From: Eubacterium maltosivorans
GTDB lineage: Bacteria > Bacillota > Clostridia > Eubacteriales > Eubacteriaceae
Assembly: GCF_002441855.2 (NCBI RefSeq)
Contig: NZ_CP029487.1
Coordinates: 1,240,001-1,304,000, forward strand
DNA: 64,000 nt
Direction: 5' to 3'
Shown: positions 61,609 to 64,000 of the stretch, piece after piece
How the letters are laid out: each line of letters opens with the position of its first letter
Numbering within the stretch: the first letter of the stretch is position 1
Position numbers and translations under genes: made by a program
The notes under the pieces: model-generated
Databases searched by the model: none
Seen by the model: only the letters and a program-made list of their open reading frames with translations
Told to the model about the DNA's origin: nothing

Positions 61609-64000
61609 ATGAAAAACGCATTCCTTAAAGATATCTGGCGGACAATCCAGAGGAGCCGCAAACGTTTTTTTTCCATACTCATGATCACAGCACTTGGGGT
61701 CACCATGCTCACAGGGCTCAAGGCCGCCTGCGACGACCTGCGCTATTCGGCGGACCGTTTTTTTGATACCCAGAACCTTTACGACATTTCAGTCATGTCC
61801 ACCCTGGGGCTGACCGATGAGGACGTGGCCGCGCTCTCGCAGCTGGAGGGCGTCGAGACTGCCGAGGGCGCCTACAGCGAGACGGTCTACACCCAGGTGG
61901 ATGACAAGCGCCAGAACGCTGAAGTCAAGGTGCTGAGCGCCAAGGGCATGAACGAGCCCTATCTGCTGGAGGGTGTTCTTCCACAAAAGGCAGATGAGAT
62001 CGCCGTGACTCAAAAATACATGAAAGAAACTGGTAAGACTCTAGGCGACACCCTCACCATTGAGGAGGACTTAGTGCCCGCTGAGCCAAAGGACAATGCC
62101 GGAGACACCGATGAATGGGCCGCGGATTTTGAGGATGAGACTGAAAATCCTGCTTTTGCCAACACCACCTATAAAATCACCGGTGTGGTGCTGGACCCCA
62201 TGGACATCAGCAACAACGAGGGCGCCTCTGCCTTCCGCTCTGCCTCCACCACTGATTTCACCTTTTTCGTCACACCCGGGGCTGTTGACAGCGGTATCTT
62301 TACTGCTGTTTACCTGACGCTCACAGACAGCCGCGGTCTTATCTGTTACTCCGACGCGTACAAAGACAGCGTCCAGCAGATCATTCAGACCATTGAGTCT
62401 GAGATCAAGACCGACCGCGAACAGGCGCGCACCCAATCCGTTTCCAGCGAAGCTGCGGACAAGATCGCTGACGCCGAGCAAAAAATGAACGCGCAGTTTT
62501 CAGAGGCTGAGACCAAATTCGACGATGCCGAAAAGGAGCTGGCCCATGGGCGGCAAAAGCTGGAGGACGGCCTGCGGGAGCTCGAGAACGGCGCCCGGGA
62601 GCTGGCTGATCAGGAGCAGACCGCCAACGCACAGTTTGAGGACGCCCGACAGAAAATAAACGACGGCTACGCCGAACTCATGGCCAACGCCGCCAGGCTT
62701 GAGGATTCCAGCGCCCTGCTGGATGAGGGTGAGACCCAGCTGCGAAAGGGGCGTGAGCTTCTGGCCCAAAAGCAGGCTGAGGTGAACACCCAGCTGCAGA
62801 GCGCCCGCGCCCTCCTTGACCAGGAGCAGGCAAAGCTGGAGGCTGCCCAGTCCGATTTAAACGCACAGGCAGAAGCTCTGTCTGCCCAGTTTGGGCCAGC
62901 CTGGCCTTCGGGGCAGTGGGACGCCTGGCTCGGGGCTCCCGCGGAATCGGTGGCGGATGCGCAGGCCGCCTTTATGGCTGCCTTCACACCCGTGCTTGAC
63001 GGGGCTGTGCAGGCCATCGACGCTCAGATCGCCGCCCTGGACCCGGACGACCCGGATGACGCCGCCCGTCTGGCGGCACTTCAGGCTCAGAAGGCTCAGC
63101 TTCAGAATCTGCCGGAGGCCATTCCCCGGCTGGCTGGCGGTCTGCGCCAGCTAAGCGAGGGCCGTCTGTCCCTGGATGAAAACCGGACAAAGCTGGAACA
63201 GCAGCAGCGTGAAGCCGACACTCAGTTTAAGTCCACCGCCGAGACATTGGAGGCGAACGCCGCGCAGCTCGCAGCTGCCCGGGCTCAGCTGACTGAGGGA
63301 CGCACCCAGCTGCAAAACGGCCAGAGCCTGCTGGATGCCAGCGCGTCTGAGCTCACCACCCAGGAAGCTAACGCCCGCAGACGGCTGGCAGAGGGGCGCC
63401 AAACCCTGGAAAGTGGACGTCAGGAGCTGGCCAACGGACAGACAGAACTGAATGAAGGACAGGCTGAGCTTACCGAAAAGCGTCAAGAATACGAGGACAC
63501 CAAAGCCAGGGCCGAACAAAAGCTGGAGGACGCCCGGACAGAGCTGGCCGACATCGACACGGCCAAATGGTATGTCCAGGATCGGAGCGCTCTGGGCGGC
63601 TATGCCAGCATCGAGAGCGACGCGGGCTCCATCGAGGCGGTGGGCACAGCCTTCCCCATTGTGTTTCTGGTGGTGGCGGTGCTCATCAGCCTGACTACCA
63701 TCACACGGATGGTAGAGGAGGAACGGGGGCTCATCGGCACTTACAAGGCCTTGGGCTACCGGGACGCTGCCATTTACAGCAAGTATCTGCTATATGCTCT
63801 GGCGGCCTGTCTGGCCGGTGGGATTTTGGGGGACATCTGTGGCTTTATCCTGCTGCCCAAATTTGTGTTTACTATCTTCCAGATGCTCTATATGCTGCCG
63901 GAATACTTGTTCCGGTTTAATCTGCTCTATGGTCTGGGCGGTGTGCTGCTGTTCACGGTCAGCATTTCGGGCGCGGCGGCCATTGCCTGCCGCACCGAGC
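61609..64000 (+). CDS. FtsX-like ABC permease with long extracellular coiled coil (C-terminus outside window)
   Basis: 797 codons are visible. After a membrane helix (FFSILMITALGVTMLTGLKAA, residues about 21-41) comes a large extracellular domain. Residues about 270-650 form a long coiled coil with repeated ELxxGRxxL heptads such as ELANGQTELNEGQAELTEKR. Then a membrane helix (FPIVFLVVAVLISL) and the FtsX motif TRMVEEERGLIGTYKALGYRD. Such permeases (MacB/YtrF/BceB-like) usually pair with an ATPase, presumably encoded to the right. CGGAGG precedes the ATG. Proposed roles are envelope stress, drug or lipid extrusion, under the divergent TetR. Confidence 0.88.
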   Translation, partial: MKNAFLKDIWRTIQRSRKRFFSILMITALGVTMLTGLKAACDDLRYSADRFFDTQNLYDISVMSTLGLTDEDVAALSQLEGVETAEGAYSETVYTQVDDKRQNAEVKVLSAKGMNEPYLLEGVLPQKADEIAVTQKYMKETGKTLGDTLTIEEDLVPAEPKDNAGDTDEWAADFEDETENPAFANTTYKITGVVLDPMDISNNEGASAFRSASTTDFTFFVTPGAVDSGIFTAVYLTLTDSRGLICYSDAYKDSVQQIIQTIESEIKTDREQARTQSVSSEAADKIADAEQKMNAQFSEAETKFDDAEKELAHGRQKLEDGLRELENGARELADQEQTANAQFEDARQKINDGYAELMANAARLEDSSALLDEGETQLRKGRELLAQKQAEVNTQLQSARALLDQEQAKLEAAQSDLNAQAEALSAQFGPAWPSGQWDAWLGAPAESVADAQAAFMAAFTPVLDGAVQAIDAQIAALDPDDPDDAARLAALQAQKAQLQNLPEAIPRLAGGLRQLSEGRLSLDENRTKLEQQQREADTQFKSTAETLEANAAQLAAARAQLTEGRTQLQNGQSLLDASASELTTQEANARRRLAEGRQTLESGRQELANGQTELNEGQAELTEKRQEYEDTKARAEQKLEDARTELADIDTAKWYVQDRSALGGYASIESDAGSIEAVGTAFPIVFLVVAVLISLTTITRMVEEERGLIGTYKALGYRDAAIYSKYLLYALAACLAGGILGDICGFILLPKFVFTIFQMLYMLPEYLFRFNLLYGLGGVLLFTVSISGAAAIACRTE

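Noticed and set aside
1-64000. CRISPR arrays, rRNA and tRNA genes
   Set aside because: I saw no regularly spaced direct repeats of CRISPR type, and no rRNA or tRNA sequence. Absence from visual reading is not a formal search.

Overview
The window looks like chromosome from an anaerobic, acetogen-type Firmicute, most probably of the Eubacterium limosum/callanderi group. That placement is an inference. It rests on two intact non-pyrrolysine MttB-family methyltransferase genes paired with MFS carriers, a corrinoid protein, a cobalt-uptake operon under a cobalamin riboswitch, a formate/nitrite channel, strong AGGAGG-type ribosome binding sites and moderate G+C. I saw no rRNA, tRNA or CRISPR array. 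Both ends cut genes: a MATE exporter on the left and an FtsX-like permease on the right.

Layout. 1-8.6 kb is housekeeping and small transport: MATE, AraC + EamA, sirtuin, an isoprenylcysteine-methyltransferase-like membrane protein, an orphan GHKL kinase, phosphoglycerate mutase and a DHH phosphoesterase. 8.6-12.5 kb is a FecCD-type metal/oxoanion importer followed by xdhC. 12.6-20.6 kb is a sigma-54 module: an MFS carrier and MttB-like methyltransferase read rightward, a PAS/AAA+/Fis activator read leftward, then a three-gene ABC importer. Both rightward operons have near-perfect -24/-12 promoters. 20.7-28.2 kb is an ECF importer, an AraC regulator and an ABC exporter pair in one leftward operon, with a DtxR/MntR-like site at its head. 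28.3-34 kb holds a second ABC exporter pair, a LysR regulator and a formate/nitrite channel.

34-40.8 kb is a second methylotrophy locus: mttB, two tandem MFS paralogues, a decayed mttB pseudogene, two overlapping GntR genes and a corrinoid protein. One conserved motif sits upstream of both transcription units. 40.8-44.1 kb is cbiMNQO with a B12 riboswitch and terminator. The CbiQ protein carries an unusual His-rich N-terminal extension. 44.1-46.4 kb is a TetR gene divergent from a UroD-like methyltransferase and a 44-residue ORF. 46.4-51.1 kb is the conserved phoH-ybeY-dgkA-era-recO block with flanking genes.

52.2-60.9 kb is accessory. A non-coding repeat-rich patch is followed by a 2202-residue wall-anchored surface protein and a tyrosine recombinase gene. 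Between those two genes, 21-bp inverted repeats bracket 146 bp immediately upstream of the surface gene. This has the architecture of a phase-variable DNA inversion switch and is the most striking system in the window. The final 3 kb is a TetR repressor divergent from a coiled-coil-rich permease.

Together the central 30 kb reads as a corrinoid-dependent quaternary-amine demethylation toolkit: carriers, methyltransferases, corrinoid protein, cobalt uptake and dedicated regulators. The substrates cannot be read from sequence. No reductive activator of corrinoid proteins and no methylcorrinoid:tetrahydrofolate methyltransferase of the MtrH type is visible here.
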